Shown in pieces: positions 1 to 8,508 of a stretch of 64,000 nt of DNA (its first letter is position 1; each line of letters starts with the position of its first letter). Made by a program: the position numbers and the translations under genes. The notes under the pieces were generated by a model, which made no database searches, was not told where the DNA came from, and worked only from the letters and a program-made list of their open reading frames with translations. Location: the NCBI GenBank assembly GCA_046292465.1, contig JBKBRB010000009.1, positions 1 to 64,000 on the forward strand, read 5' to 3'. The stretch is from JANWWM01 sp046292465. GTDB lineage: Bacteria > Bacteroidota > Chlorobiia > Chlorobiales > Thermochlorobacteraceae.

Positions 1-110
1 ACGGATTTGAAGTCGTAGCGCGAGGCGTCGTTTGGGTCTCTGCCGATGAGCGTGAAGAAGCCTTGCGGCACAAGTTGAAACAGAAGATAGATGAACTTAT
101 CCGTGCGCAT
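1..110 (-). CDS. Rpn/DUF2887-type nuclease-like protein, N-terminal part only (runs off the window)
   Basis: Reading the minus strand from an ATG at 110 gives 36 codons that run off the left edge. The start MRTDKFIYLLFQ followed by GFFTLIGRDP resembles the N-terminus of the Rpn/DUF2887 family (PD-(D/E)XK-like proteins often called recombination-promoting nucleases or putative transposases), where an MKTDKxFYxxFQ start and an F-x-x-L-I-G segment are typical. The catalytic part is outside the window, so activity cannot be judged. It starts 30 bases after the nadK stop on the same strand. The assignment rests on a short match. Confidence 0.55.
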   Translation of the reverse strand, partial: MRTDKFIYLLFQLVPQGFFTLIGRDPNDASRYDFKS

Positions 111-140
111 TTCAGAACTGGGTTGGCTATTCTTGCTTCA

Positions 141-995
141 TCATTCTTTCTCATAGTCTTTGCCCCACAGGAATTTTTGACGAAGCACATCGTAATAGTT
201 TCGCTTCTCGTTGGTGATTAACACCACTTGCTTCTCGGACTTATAGACGCGGACGCTAGTTTTGGGAGAGAGATTGAGAATCATCGTGCCGTCGCAGTTG
301 AGCACAAAGTTTTTATCGTGTGTTTCCACCGTGATTTCAAATTCTTTATCGTCAGAAATGACAATCGGGCGAACCGTGAGCATGTGTGGGCAAATCGGCG
401 TAATGGCAAACACACGCGACTTTGGCACGATAATCGGACCACCTGCCGACATGTTGTAAGCCGTTGAGCCTGTTGTAGTTGAAATAATCAATCCATCGGC
501 TTTGTAGTCGCTGAGCAAGTGTCCGTCGATTCGGAGCGAGATAATGGGCAAGCGCGGGTAGCCGCCTTTCTCGATAATCACATCGTTGAGTGCAGTAAAT
601 CGCTTTTCTTTTTTGCCTCTTCTGACGGCGGCTTCGAGTTGTGTGCGCGTTTCGGTTTTGAAGTCGCCTTTCAGGACGCGCTCGATTGCCGAATACATTT
701 CCTCGACGCTGAACTCGGCAAGGAAGCCCAGTCGTCCAAGATTGACGCCGAGAATGGGCTTGCCGTGTGCGTAGTGCGAAGTTTCGAGAATCGTGCCGTC
801 GCCGCCCAATGTGATGATGCAATCGCTCTTTTCGGCAAGGTCTTGCATTTTGACTTTGCGCGTTTGGTGGAGCACTTTCGCCGCCTCCTTCTCGACGAGA
901 AACTCCACTTCACGCGCATCGAGCCATTGAATTAAGGCTTCGGCGGCATTGATTGCCTTTGGGCGCGTGGTATTGACAACAAGACTGAATCGCAT
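141..995 (-). CDS. nadK: NAD kinase
   Basis: ATP-dependent phosphorylation of NAD to NADP, cytosolic. The 284-residue protein has the family signature GGDGT at about residues 64-68, the following NLGRLGFLAE segment, the NDVII motif and the glycine-rich TTTGSTAYNMSAGGP stretch that binds nucleotide. The reading frame is open further upstream, but that part would overlap the divergent mlaD gene and has no family similarity. The ATG at 995 gives the usual start directly before the first beta strand (MRFSLVV). It is transcribed divergently from mlaD, with a 70-base shared promoter region. Confidence 0.95.
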   Translation of the reverse strand: MRFSLVVNTTRPKAINAAEALIQWLDAREVEFLVEKEAAKVLHQTRKVKMQDLAEKSDCIITLGGDGTILETSHYAHGKPILGVNLGRLGFLAEFSVEEMYSAIERVLKGDFKTETRTQLEAAVRRGKKEKRFTALNDVIIEKGGYPRLPIISLRIDGHLLSDYKADGLIISTTTGSTAYNMSAGGPIIVPKSRVFAITPICPHMLTVRPIVISDDKEFEITVETHDKNFVLNCDGTMILNLSPKTSVRVYKSEKQVVLITNEKRNYYDVLRQKFLWGKDYEKE

Positions 996-1013
996 CGTTG
1001 TGAGTTTTACAAT

Positions 1014-1021
1014 CCAATATA
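1014..1021 (-). promoter_or_regulatory. Possible -10 element of nadK
   Basis: On the minus strand this reads TATATTGG, one mismatch from the Bacteroidota-type element TAnnTTTG. It ends 18 bases before the nadK ATG. No clear -33 TTTG was seen. Confidence 0.35.
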
Positions 1022-1065
1022 CGCCGTGAAAAATTTTATATTGCCGCTCACTCAATTTTTTCAGA

Positions 1066-1953
1066 ATGAAACCAGAACTTAAAGTTGGGCTTTCGGTTGT
1101 CGCCGCCGCACTCATCGTTTGGCTTGTGATTTGGTGGGCAAAAGATGTTCGGGTCGGACAGCGAAGCGTCAATATCCTTTTTCCGAATGTGAGCGGCTTG
1201 CAAATTGGCGACCCTGTAACGGTGCGCGGCATGAAAGCAGGAAAAGTCGAATCGATTCAAATTTTGCAAAATGGGGTGAATGTTTCGATTTCGCTCTCAC
1301 CGGATATTAAACTCTATCGCGATGCCTCCGCCAAACTCGCCATGCTTGAACTCATGACGGGCAAAAAAATCGAACTCTTTCCCGGCACAAGCGCGGCGGG
1401 CGACCTTCAAGCAGGCGACTTAGTTCAAGGCTCGTTCACCGCCGATATTCCTGCACTCGTTGGATTTGCAGGCGAAGCCGTCGATACGCTCCGCTATCTC
1501 ATCTCCGACCTTCAACTGACTTTGCACAATGCCAACGCGCTCATCGGCGACCCCGAACTGCGCGACAATTTGAAAATCTCCATCCGCAATCTGCGTCTTA
1601 TCACCGAAGACCTGCGTAGCGTCAGCCGTGATTTGCGCCAAACCGATTTGAAAAGCCTCATCGCGAAAATTGACCAAACGCTCTCCACCGTCGACGCGCT
1701 CATCAAAGACCTTCAACCACAGTTAAACGGAACAATTCGCGACGTGCGCTCGACCGTCAAAAATGCGGATACGCTCGTTGCTTCGCTCAAAAAACTTTCC
1801 GACCGACTTCAAAACGACAAGCAGTCGCTCATTGGCAAAGCGTTGAACGACGAACAATTCGCCGCGAAAATCGATAGCGTGATTCTGCATCTCAACGAAG
1901 TTTTGAAACTTGGCGAAAAGGAAGGCATCAATGTTAAACTTCGTGTCTTTTAA
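1066..1953 (+). CDS. MlaD family protein (MCE domain)
   Basis: Lipid-transport substrate-binding protein of the MCE/MlaD type. A single N-terminal membrane anchor lies at about residues 8-25. It is followed by an MCE domain with the characteristic segment VSGLQIGDPVTVRGMKAGKV near residues 43-62. The C-terminal half is rich in long amphipathic helix, as in MCE proteins that form a periplasmic barrel or needle. At 295 residues it has normal length for single-MCE proteins. No MlaE or MlaF homologue lies beside it, so the rest of the transporter must be elsewhere. The next gene, pth, starts 9 bases downstream. Confidence 0.88.
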   Translation: MKPELKVGLSVVAAALIVWLVIWWAKDVRVGQRSVNILFPNVSGLQIGDPVTVRGMKAGKVESIQILQNGVNVSISLSPDIKLYRDASAKLAMLELMTGKKIELFPGTSAAGDLQAGDLVQGSFTADIPALVGFAGEAVDTLRYLISDLQLTLHNANALIGDPELRDNLKISIRNLRLITEDLRSVSRDLRQTDLKSLIAKIDQTLSTVDALIKDLQPQLNGTIRDVRSTVKNADTLVASLKKLSDRLQNDKQSLIGKALNDEQFAAKIDSVILHLNEVLKLGEKEGINVKLRVF

Positions 1954-1962
1954 TCATCAATT

Positions 1963-2613
1963 ATGAAACTCATTTGCGGACTTGGCAACATCGGCACGCG
2001 CTACGACGGCACACGCCACAACATCGGCTTTGCCATTGTCGACGCGCTCGCGCTTCACTTCGGTGCGGAGTTTAGAACTGGAAAAGGCGATTACCTTTTT
2101 TCAAAAATCACGCACAACGGTGTTGAGGCTCTGCTTCAAAAGCCGACGACTTACATGAACCTTTCAGGCAAAGCCGTTCAGCATGCGATGGCGTTTTACA
2201 AAATCAGCATCAGCGATTTGCTGGTGATTTGCGACGATGTGAACTTGCCCCTTGGTGCGGTGCGCATTCGTCCTGATGGCTCGGACGGCGGACAGAATGG
2301 CTTGAAAGATATTATCGCGCATCTCGGAAAAAATTCCTTCGCACGATTGCGCTTCGGCATTGGCGCGCCAAAACATCGCGGAGAGTTGTCGAACTACGTG
2401 TTGGAAAAATTCACTGACGACGAGTTGCCTATCGTTCAAGAAACCATTGCGCATTGCGTTCAAGCCGTGCTTTCGTTCATTGAGAACGGCGTTTCTATCA
2501 CCATGACGCGCTTTAATCGCACCCCGAAACCACCTTCACCTGCAACGCAGACGACTTCAACACCGACGTCGACGACGCCTACCGAAACACCGTCTCGTCT
2601 CGCTTCGGACTGA
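1963..2613 (+). CDS. pth: Peptidyl-tRNA hydrolase
   Basis: Releases tRNA from prematurely ended peptidyl-tRNA in the cytosol. The first 190 residues match Pth: GLGN near residue 6, catalytic His at about residue 19 in GTRHNIGF, KPTTYMNLSGK, and DDVNLPLGAVRIR. The protein is 216 residues, about 20 longer than E. coli Pth. The extra tail is low-complexity Pro/Thr/Ser, and its last 35 bases overlap the 3' end of purA on the other strand. It forms a tight pair with mlaD. Confidence 0.93.
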   Translation: MKLICGLGNIGTRYDGTRHNIGFAIVDALALHFGAEFRTGKGDYLFSKITHNGVEALLQKPTTYMNLSGKAVQHAMAFYKISISDLLVICDDVNLPLGAVRIRPDGSDGGQNGLKDIIAHLGKNSFARLRFGIGAPKHRGELSNYVLEKFTDDELPIVQETIAHCVQAVLSFIENGVSITMTRFNRTPKPPSPATQTTSTPTSTTPTETPSRLASD

Positions 2614-3880
2614 CGGAAATGAAGGTAATCGGCGTCTCTAAAAATTCTTCGATGAACTCAATGTAAGCGCGTGCATTTGCGTGCATTTGGCTGAACGACT
2701 TTGCTTTCGAGTTCGAGGTTTTCCAGCCCTTGAAGGTGCGATACTGCGGCACGACTTTGGAGAGCGTTTCGTGGTCGGTCGGAAAATCTTTCAGCACTTT
2801 TCCATCGACCGTATAGCCAGTGCAAACTTTGATTTCGTCGAACCGATCGAGCACGTCGAGTTTGGTGAGCGCAAGTTCGGTAATGCCGTTAATGGCGATG
2901 GCGTATTTGAGCAAGACGAGGTCGAGCCAGCCGCATCGGCGTGCGCGTCCGGTGGTTGCGCCGTATTCGTGACCGATGGTTCGCAATTTTTCCCCGATTT
3001 CATTGTTCAATTCGGTTGGAAATGCGCCGTTGCCGACGCGCGTCATGTAGGCTTTGGCGACGCCAATCACATTGCCGATGTAAGTTGGCGGAACGCCCGA
3101 ACCTGTGCACGCGCCGCCCGCCGTTGGATTTGAAGAAGTTACAAACGGATAGGTGCCGTGGTCGACATCGAGCAAACTGCCTTGTGCGCCTTCCAGCAAC
3201 ACGCTCTTGCCTTGTTTGAGTTGTTCGTTCAAATACATCTGCGTGTTTTTGACGTAGCTATCAATCGTGCGGTCGAAGGCGCAATAATGCTTGACGATTT
3301 CCTCAACGTTGAGTTCGTTTTTAGCGTAAATCTTGGTCAGCAAAGTGTTTTTGATTTCAAGATTTTTGCGGAGTTTTTCCTCGAGCGTTTTAGGGTGAAG
3401 CAAATCGACGATGCGAATGCCAATGCGCGAAAACTTATCGACGTAACTCGGACCGATGCCGCGCCCTGTTGTGCCAATGCGCATGCCACCCATTGATTCT
3501 TCCGACGCTGAATCGAGCGACTTGTGATAAGGCATAATCAAATGCGCGTTGTGGCTAATGAAGAGCCGCCCCTCGATGTTGTAGCCAAGTGCGCGCACTT
3601 CTTCGATTTCTTTCATCAAGGCGTCAGGGTCAATGACGACGCCATTGCCAATCACGCACACGCAATTCTCATGAAAAATGCCCGATGGAATGAGATGCAG
3701 AACGACCGTTTTATCGTCGAAGCAAATCGTGTGTCCTGCGTTTGCGCCGCCTTGATATCGAACCACGATGTCGAACTTTGAGGAGAGATAATCGACCAAT
3801 TTTCCTTTGCCTTCGTCGCCAAACTGCGCGCCGACAAGCACGGTTGCCTTGCGAGGGATTTCCTTTTTTGAAAAACTCAT
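2579..3880 (-). CDS. purA: Adenylosuccinate synthetase
   Basis: First committed step of AMP synthesis from IMP, using GTP and aspartate. The P-loop GDEGKGK is at residues 21-27, followed by NAGHT and HLIPSGI. Also visible are the IMP-binding stretch MRIGTTGRGIGPSYVDK, LLEGAQGSLLDVDHGTYPFVTSSNP, and the GATTGRARRCGW segment. At 433 residues it is full length. The C-terminus extends 35 bases into the tail of the convergent pth gene. No other purine gene adjoins it. Confidence 0.96.
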   Translation of the reverse strand: MSFSKKEIPRKATVLVGAQFGDEGKGKLVDYLSSKFDIVVRYQGGANAGHTICFDDKTVVLHLIPSGIFHENCVCVIGNGVVIDPDALMKEIEEVRALGYNIEGRLFISHNAHLIMPYHKSLDSASEESMGGMRIGTTGRGIGPSYVDKFSRIGIRIVDLLHPKTLEEKLRKNLEIKNTLLTKIYAKNELNVEEIVKHYCAFDRTIDSYVKNTQMYLNEQLKQGKSVLLEGAQGSLLDVDHGTYPFVTSSNPTAGGACTGSGVPPTYIGNVIGVAKAYMTRVGNGAFPTELNNEIGEKLRTIGHEYGATTGRARRCGWLDLVLLKYAIAINGITELALTKLDVLDRFDEIKVCTGYTVDGKVLKDFPTDHETLSKVVPQYRTFKGWKTSNSKAKSFSQMHANARAYIEFIEEFLETPITFISVSPKRDETVFR

Positions 3881-3916
3881 TGTGAAGATTTACAGCGTTG
3901 AAGAATTGATAACGTG

Positions 3917-3924
3917 CGAAGTTA
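3917..3924 (-). promoter_or_regulatory. Possible -10 element of purA
   Basis: Minus-strand TAACTTCG, one mismatch from TAnnTTTG, ending 36 bases before the purA start. Confidence 0.4.
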
Positions 3925-3973
3925 GCGAGAAAATTCATAACCAATCAATCTATTCCACTTGCTTTTGGGCGCG

Positions 3974-5050
3974 TTATATCAGCAACTGCTCTCGCACGAA
4001 GGTTTGTGCGACTTGATACACTTCTGCCACGCCAATGGAACGCACTTCGCCAGTTTTGGAATGAATCGTTCGGCTTTCCGAAAACGATGGATACCAAGCC
4101 GTAATGTGTTCGGGGTTATGCGTAAGAATCACGCACGGCACATTGAAGGCATCGGCAAGATGAACTGCCGCGCTGTCGGGCGTGATGAGCAAATGTAGTT
4201 TTGAAATCACGGCGGCAAAGTCGGTGAGCGTTTTCGTCTCGTCGCACAAATACGCATCGGCTTCTTTTGCAATCTGCTCCGCTTCGGCTCTGTATGCTTT
4301 GGCGTAAAGAACAAGAAAGACTGCATTCGGAAAGGCTTGCTTCAAGGCGCGAATGAGCAAGACAAAATTTTCAACGCCCCAGAATTTCAGTCTCAAACTT
4401 GCCGAAATGTTTATGCCGACGACTTTTTCTCCAACAAGTGAACTAAAAACTTTTTGCGCAAACTCGCATGACGACGGCGAGAGGGGAAATTGCGGACGCA
4501 AATCGACTTCATCAGGATTGATGCCGAAAGCAGTTAAAACTTCTGCCAGCGTTCGAAGCATGCGCCTGTCGGTTTTGAACGGCACTTTGAGGTCGTAAAT
4601 GAAATCGTTCTCGCGCTCGAAGCCGACCGTAAAGCGCGACTTGCCCAAAAGGCAAAAGAGCGTTGAGAGGCTCGAGGGCGTGTGCACTAAATCCACAATG
4701 AAATCATACTGTTCGCGGCGAACGGCGGCAAGCACTTTGAAGAAATCCACAAACTTTTGATTCAAGACAAATCGTGTGCGAATGTGAGTGTTTGTATCGA
4801 GCGTCGTAGCGTTGCGCTTATCCAACAGCACATCGAGCGTCAGATTTGGATAATGCGATTTGAGCGCGGCGAAAATCGGCGTTGAAATCAGCGTATCGCC
4901 AATTTGATTCTGACGCAGGCATAAAAGTTTAGCGCGATGAATGTCAAAATCGGAAGGCACAACACGCCGTCTGCGAACCACCTTTCGGAGCAGTGCGATG
5001 GTGGCTTCGCGAATTTTCTTTTCAAGTGTTTTTAAGAGCGGAATTGCCAT
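3974..5050 (-). CDS. Glycosyltransferase family 9 (heptosyltransferase-like)
   Basis: GT-B fold enzyme of the ADP-heptose:LPS heptosyltransferase family, expected at the cytoplasmic face of the inner membrane in lipopolysaccharide core synthesis. The N-terminal half has LLCLRQNQIGDTLISTPIFAAL, the family entry motif, at about residues 45-66. The C-terminal half has VVGINISAS, FPNAVFLVLYAK and the donor-site segment LLITPDSAAVHLADAFNVPCV. The protein is 358 residues. The acceptor sugar cannot be told from sequence. It lies 18 bases downstream of the SPFH gene and may be co-transcribed with it. Confidence 0.85.
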   Translation of the reverse strand: MAIPLLKTLEKKIREATIALLRKVVRRRRVVPSDFDIHRAKLLCLRQNQIGDTLISTPIFAALKSHYPNLTLDVLLDKRNATTLDTNTHIRTRFVLNQKFVDFFKVLAAVRREQYDFIVDLVHTPSSLSTLFCLLGKSRFTVGFERENDFIYDLKVPFKTDRRMLRTLAEVLTAFGINPDEVDLRPQFPLSPSSCEFAQKVFSSLVGEKVVGINISASLRLKFWGVENFVLLIRALKQAFPNAVFLVLYAKAYRAEAEQIAKEADAYLCDETKTLTDFAAVISKLHLLITPDSAAVHLADAFNVPCVILTHNPEHITAWYPSFSESRTIHSKTGEVRSIGVAEVYQVAQTFVREQLLI

Positions 5051-5068
5051 TCAGTTGTGCTGTGCCGT

Positions 5069-6091
5069 TCAGGGTTTTCCGTCTTTGAACATTTCTTTAA
5101 TTGCACCGAGCGCGCTGAGCACGCCTGTGGCTTCGTAGGGCAAGAAAATGGTTTTACTGGTTTCGCCCGACGCCACTTCTTTCAAGGTTTCCAAGTAGCG
5201 CACGGCGATGAGGTATTGCGCCGATGTTTCAGCGGCTTTCGCCATGGCTTCAGTTACTTTTTTGATGGCTTCGGCTTCGGCTTCGGCGGTTCGGATTCGG
5301 GCAAGGGCTTCGCCTTCGGCAATTTTTCGCGCCGATTCGGCTTGACCTTCCGCGCGTAAAATCGCAGAGCGTTTATCGCCTTCGGCAACGTTGATTTGTG
5401 CTTCTTTCTGTCCTTCGGCTTCGAGAATGGCGGATTTCTTTGAGGCTTCGGCGTTGAGAATAGCGGCGCGACGGTCGCGCTCGGCGCGCATTTGCTTTTC
5501 CATCGCCTCTTGAATGTCTTTCGGCGGCATGATGTCTTGAATCTCCACGCGGTTGATTTTGACGCCCCACTTGTTGGTGGCTTCGTCCAAAATGTTGCGC
5601 AGGCGTCCGTTAATCGTATCGCGTGAGGTAAGCGTTTCGTCTAAATCCATTTCGCCGACAACATTGCGCAGCGTTGTTTGCGTGAGTTTTTGAATCGCAT
5701 CGGGCAGATTGGCAATTTCATAAACGGACTTCACAGGGTCAGTAATTTGAAAATATACCAGCGCGTTGATTTCGATATTGACATTGTCTTTCGTAATCAC
5801 ATTTTGCTTGGGGAAATCATAGACCGTTTCGCGCAAGTCTATCTTGGTGGTTTGCGTGGTGACATAAACAACGCGCCCTGTGGTATCGGTTTTCGCATAT
5901 CGCCAATCAATCGCGCGCGGCTGATCGATGATAGGAATGATAATGTTAATCCCACTCTCGAGCGTTGCGTGATAGCGACCGAGCCGCTCGATAATCATTA
6001 CCTCTGCTTGCTGAACGATGCGCACGCCCTTAAAGACGAACACAACCACAACCAAAAGCATAAAAAGCAAAAAGATACCAAGTGCAGACAT
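5069..6091 (-). CDS. SPFH/Band 7 domain protein (paraslipin/QmcA type)
   Basis: Membrane scaffold protein of the stomatin/paraslipin family. One N-terminal membrane segment covers about residues 3-23. An SPFH domain follows with VQQAEVMIIERLGRYHATLE and the MPPKDIQEAMEKQMRAERDRRA stretch. Alternating Ala/Glu-rich coiled coil (repeats of ILxAEGQKE type) drives oligomerisation. At 340 residues it has typical length. The next upstream gene encodes an NfeD protein, the usual genetic partner of SPFH proteins, which supports the assignment. Confidence 0.9.
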   Translation of the reverse strand: MSALGIFLLFMLLVVVVFVFKGVRIVQQAEVMIIERLGRYHATLESGINIIIPIIDQPRAIDWRYAKTDTTGRVVYVTTQTTKIDLRETVYDFPKQNVITKDNVNIEINALVYFQITDPVKSVYEIANLPDAIQKLTQTTLRNVVGEMDLDETLTSRDTINGRLRNILDEATNKWGVKINRVEIQDIMPPKDIQEAMEKQMRAERDRRAAILNAEASKKSAILEAEGQKEAQINVAEGDKRSAILRAEGQAESARKIAEGEALARIRTAEAEAEAIKKVTEAMAKAAETSAQYLIAVRYLETLKEVASGETSKTIFLPYEATGVLSALGAIKEMFKDGKP

Positions 6092-6111
6092 AGAACCTCC
6101 TTTGTTAATGG

Positions 6112-6546
6112 TTAGAACGAAGAGACAATCAGCGTTGCACTGTCGACGACTTTAATCACGACTTCTCTGCCGACAGGAATAATTTCTTGTGATTCGGTTC
6201 GTGCGCGCCAATCATCGCCGTCGATTTTCACTCTGCCTGTTTGGCGAAAGTTATCAATCGTTTCAATCACGACGGCTTTTCTTCCAATCAAGCGATTGAC
6301 ATTCGTCTCAACTTTCTTTTTTGGTGCAAGGTATTTTTGGGCAAGCGGGCGAAGCGTAAAGAAAATGAGGAGCGATGCGGCGATAAAGACACTGAATTGA
6401 AACTCAATCGGAAAGCCGATATAAGCCACAACTGCTGTAACGAATGCCGCTACGCCAAAACTTCCAAGCACAAATCCTGCCGTGAGAATCTCAACGATGA
6501 TAAGCAGGACAGCAAGGAGCGACCACCAATGTCCGAGATTATCCAT
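6112..6546 (-). CDS. NfeD family protein
   Basis: Small membrane protein of 144 residues with hydrophobic segments at roughly 5-25, 30-45 and 50-65. A C-terminal OB-fold (NfeD) domain follows, with IGRKAVVIETIDNFRQTGRV and IPVGREVVIKVVDSATLIV. This is the short NfeD form that lacks the ClpP-like protease domain. It lies 20 bases upstream of the SPFH gene on the same strand, the classic NfeD-SPFH pair involved in membrane microdomain organisation. Confidence 0.9.
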   Translation of the reverse strand: MDNLGHWWSLLAVLLIIVEILTAGFVLGSFGVAAFVTAVVAYIGFPIEFQFSVFIAASLLIFFTLRPLAQKYLAPKKKVETNVNRLIGRKAVVIETIDNFRQTGRVKIDGDDWRARTESQEIIPVGREVVIKVVDSATLIVSSF

Positions 6547-6563
6547 GTTTCATTCGTGTTGCA

Positions 6564-8351
6564 TTATTTCTTTTCAGGAAAACTTGCCAAGAGCGAAAGC
6601 GTTTCGCCACTGCGTTTGACGACGACGGTTATTGTATCGCCCGGCTTCAAGTTTTTGATGGCGTCGGTGTAATCATAAACATTACGAATGTCTTTATTGC
6701 CCATTTTCACGATGATGTCGCCTGCCTTCAAGCCGGCTTTTTCAGCAACGCTGCCTTCGCGCACGCCATCGAGCAAGACGCCTTCGACTTCTTCGCTGTA
6801 ATTGGGAATTGAGCCAAATGAGACGCGAAAGCCGCCTATTGATGAGCGCGAGGCTTGCGCCGTTTCACTTTGCGCCTTTGTGAAAGTTGGGCGCGGATTG
6901 GCATCTAATTTTTCTATCAAGCGCGAGATATAACGCACAACGCGCGTTTCATCGGCATAGTTAATTTTTTCCCAAGTGTCAGTTGGCTTATGGTAGTTCG
7001 CATGATTGCCTGTAAAGAAAAACAGAACGGGGATATTTTTCGCATAGAAACTGCTGTGGTCGCTCGGTCCGAAGCCGTCGGGCGAAAGTTTGAGTTTGAA
7101 TTGTTCGCGGTTTTCGGCTTTGCAGAGTTCTTCAAATTCTTTCGCTGTGCCAATGCCGCTAATTGCGAGCGCGGAATCTTTCATGCGTCCAATCATATCC
7201 ATGTTGAGCATCGCAATCGTTTTCTCGAGCGGAAACACGGGGTGATTGACGAAGTGCGCCGAGCCAAGCAAGCCCATCTCTTCTGCGCCGAAAGCCATGA
7301 AGACAAGGTTGCGTTTGAGCGTGTATCGGCGGTTGGCGAAGTAGCGAGCGAGTTCGAGCAAGCCTGATGTGCCGCTGGCGTTGTCGTCCGCCCCGTAGTG
7401 AATTTTCTTTTCGTCAGGCGCAAGCGAGCCTGAACCCGGTCCGCCATAGCCAATGTGGTCGTAGTGTGCGCCAACGACGAGATATTCATCGCTTGGTGTG
7501 CGAGCGGGCAAGTAGCCAATCACGTTGTAGGTTTCTGCTTTGACGCGCACGATTTCCGTTTGCATTGAAACGAAACTGTTGAGCGCAAACGAGCTCGGCT
7601 GTTTAGTTTGGTCGATCTTCTGTTGAATTTGCGCAAGCACTTGAGGCTTCGTCATCAATGCCTTGGCGGCAAGTGCGCGCGTGATGTTCATAGCAGGAAT
7701 GCCGGCGTCGCCTGCAAGTTTATCGCGCGAAATATCCAAGAGTTTATCGTCGCCGTTGCGCTCCCCTGTGAAGATGAGCACGCCGATTGCCCCTTTCTCG
7801 CGCGCAGTTGTAAGTTTCTTCCAAACAGAGGCGTGTTCAAAAAAGTCGCTGTGTGGATTATCGCCGTCGGGCGAATAGCGCATCATCACCACGATTTTGC
7901 CTTTCACATCAACGTCTTTGTAGTCGTCGTATTTATCGGTTGAAATGCCATAACCCACGAAAACCACTTGCTTCGATTCCGCCTTGCCATTGGCAGAATA
8001 GCCAAGCGGCGTGAAGTCCATTCCCAAATGAAACATTTGCCGAGTTTTCAAGGCGATAGAATTTCTTTCGCCTGCTTTGAGCGAGGTTGTTACGCTGAAA
8101 GGTTGCAGATAATTGGGCAAAGATGGAAACGGTTCTAATCCGTATTCGGCGAATTTTTGTTGGACATAAACGGTCGCAAGGTGTCCGCCTGTTGTGCCCG
8201 GCGCGCGTCCCTCGAAGGCATCGCTGGCGAGTGTTTTCACATAACTTTGCAGGCTGTCGGTTGAAATGTCAAAGTTCGGAAGGTCGCGTTGAGGCTGTGC
8301 GGCAAGCGTTGTAGAGAGAAGGGCGACAAGAAAACTAAAATACTTCTTCAT
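6564..8351 (-). CDS. Secreted M28 family zinc peptidase with PA and PDZ domains
   Basis: Exported aminopeptidase-like enzyme. It has a signal peptide at residues 1-18 (cleavage after AAQ), a PA-type insert around residues 130-240, and then the M28 catalytic domain. Zinc ligands are seen in AHYDHIGYGG, GADDNASGTSG, AFGAEEMGLLGS (catalytic Glu), MLNMDMIGR and SDHSSFYAKNIP. A C-terminal PDZ domain (about 510-590) contains EGSVAEKAGLKAGDIIVKMG. At 595 residues all catalytic motifs are present. The gene lies 17 bases upstream of nfeD and could be the first gene of the M28-nfeD-SPFH-GT9 unit. Confidence 0.92.
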   Translation of the reverse strand: MKKYFSFLVALLSTTLAAQPQRDLPNFDISTDSLQSYVKTLASDAFEGRAPGTTGGHLATVYVQQKFAEYGLEPFPSLPNYLQPFSVTTSLKAGERNSIALKTRQMFHLGMDFTPLGYSANGKAESKQVVFVGYGISTDKYDDYKDVDVKGKIVVMMRYSPDGDNPHSDFFEHASVWKKLTTAREKGAIGVLIFTGERNGDDKLLDISRDKLAGDAGIPAMNITRALAAKALMTKPQVLAQIQQKIDQTKQPSSFALNSFVSMQTEIVRVKAETYNVIGYLPARTPSDEYLVVGAHYDHIGYGGPGSGSLAPDEKKIHYGADDNASGTSGLLELARYFANRRYTLKRNLVFMAFGAEEMGLLGSAHFVNHPVFPLEKTIAMLNMDMIGRMKDSALAISGIGTAKEFEELCKAENREQFKLKLSPDGFGPSDHSSFYAKNIPVLFFFTGNHANYHKPTDTWEKINYADETRVVRYISRLIEKLDANPRPTFTKAQSETAQASRSSIGGFRVSFGSIPNYSEEVEGVLLDGVREGSVAEKAGLKAGDIIVKMGNKDIRNVYDYTDAIKNLKPGDTITVVVKRSGETLSLLASFPEKK

Positions 8352-8439
8352 TGTCAGAGCAGTTTGTGTTAAGGCTTTGTTGGAAGTCGAGCTGTTTAGT
8401 TACGCAAAGAATTAAAATCGTCCAAATGCGACATGAATT

Positions 8440-8488
8440 CCTCACTTCTCACTCCTCACTCCTCGCTCCTCACTCCTCATTATTCATT
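8440..8488. repeat. Heptanucleotide tandem repeat, seven units
   Basis: Seven head-to-tail 7-base units, CCTCACT and variants (TCTCACT, CCTCGCT, CCTCATT, ATTCATT), in the gap between the class V aminotransferase stop and the M28 peptidase start. The array is degenerate at its right end. It resembles the heptameric STRR-type repeats known from cyanobacteria. The rest of the 8352-8508 gap shows nothing I can name. Confidence 0.85.
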
Positions 8489-8508
8489 TTCACATGCGAA
8501 TCAACGGC

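Noticed and set aside
1..219. Plus-strand open frame at the left edge
   Set aside because: It runs opposite the nadK end and the nuclease-like start, with no recognisable similarity.
996..1232. Upstream extension of the NAD kinase frame
   Set aside because: It overlaps the divergent mlaD gene and has no similarity; the ATG at 995 fits the family.
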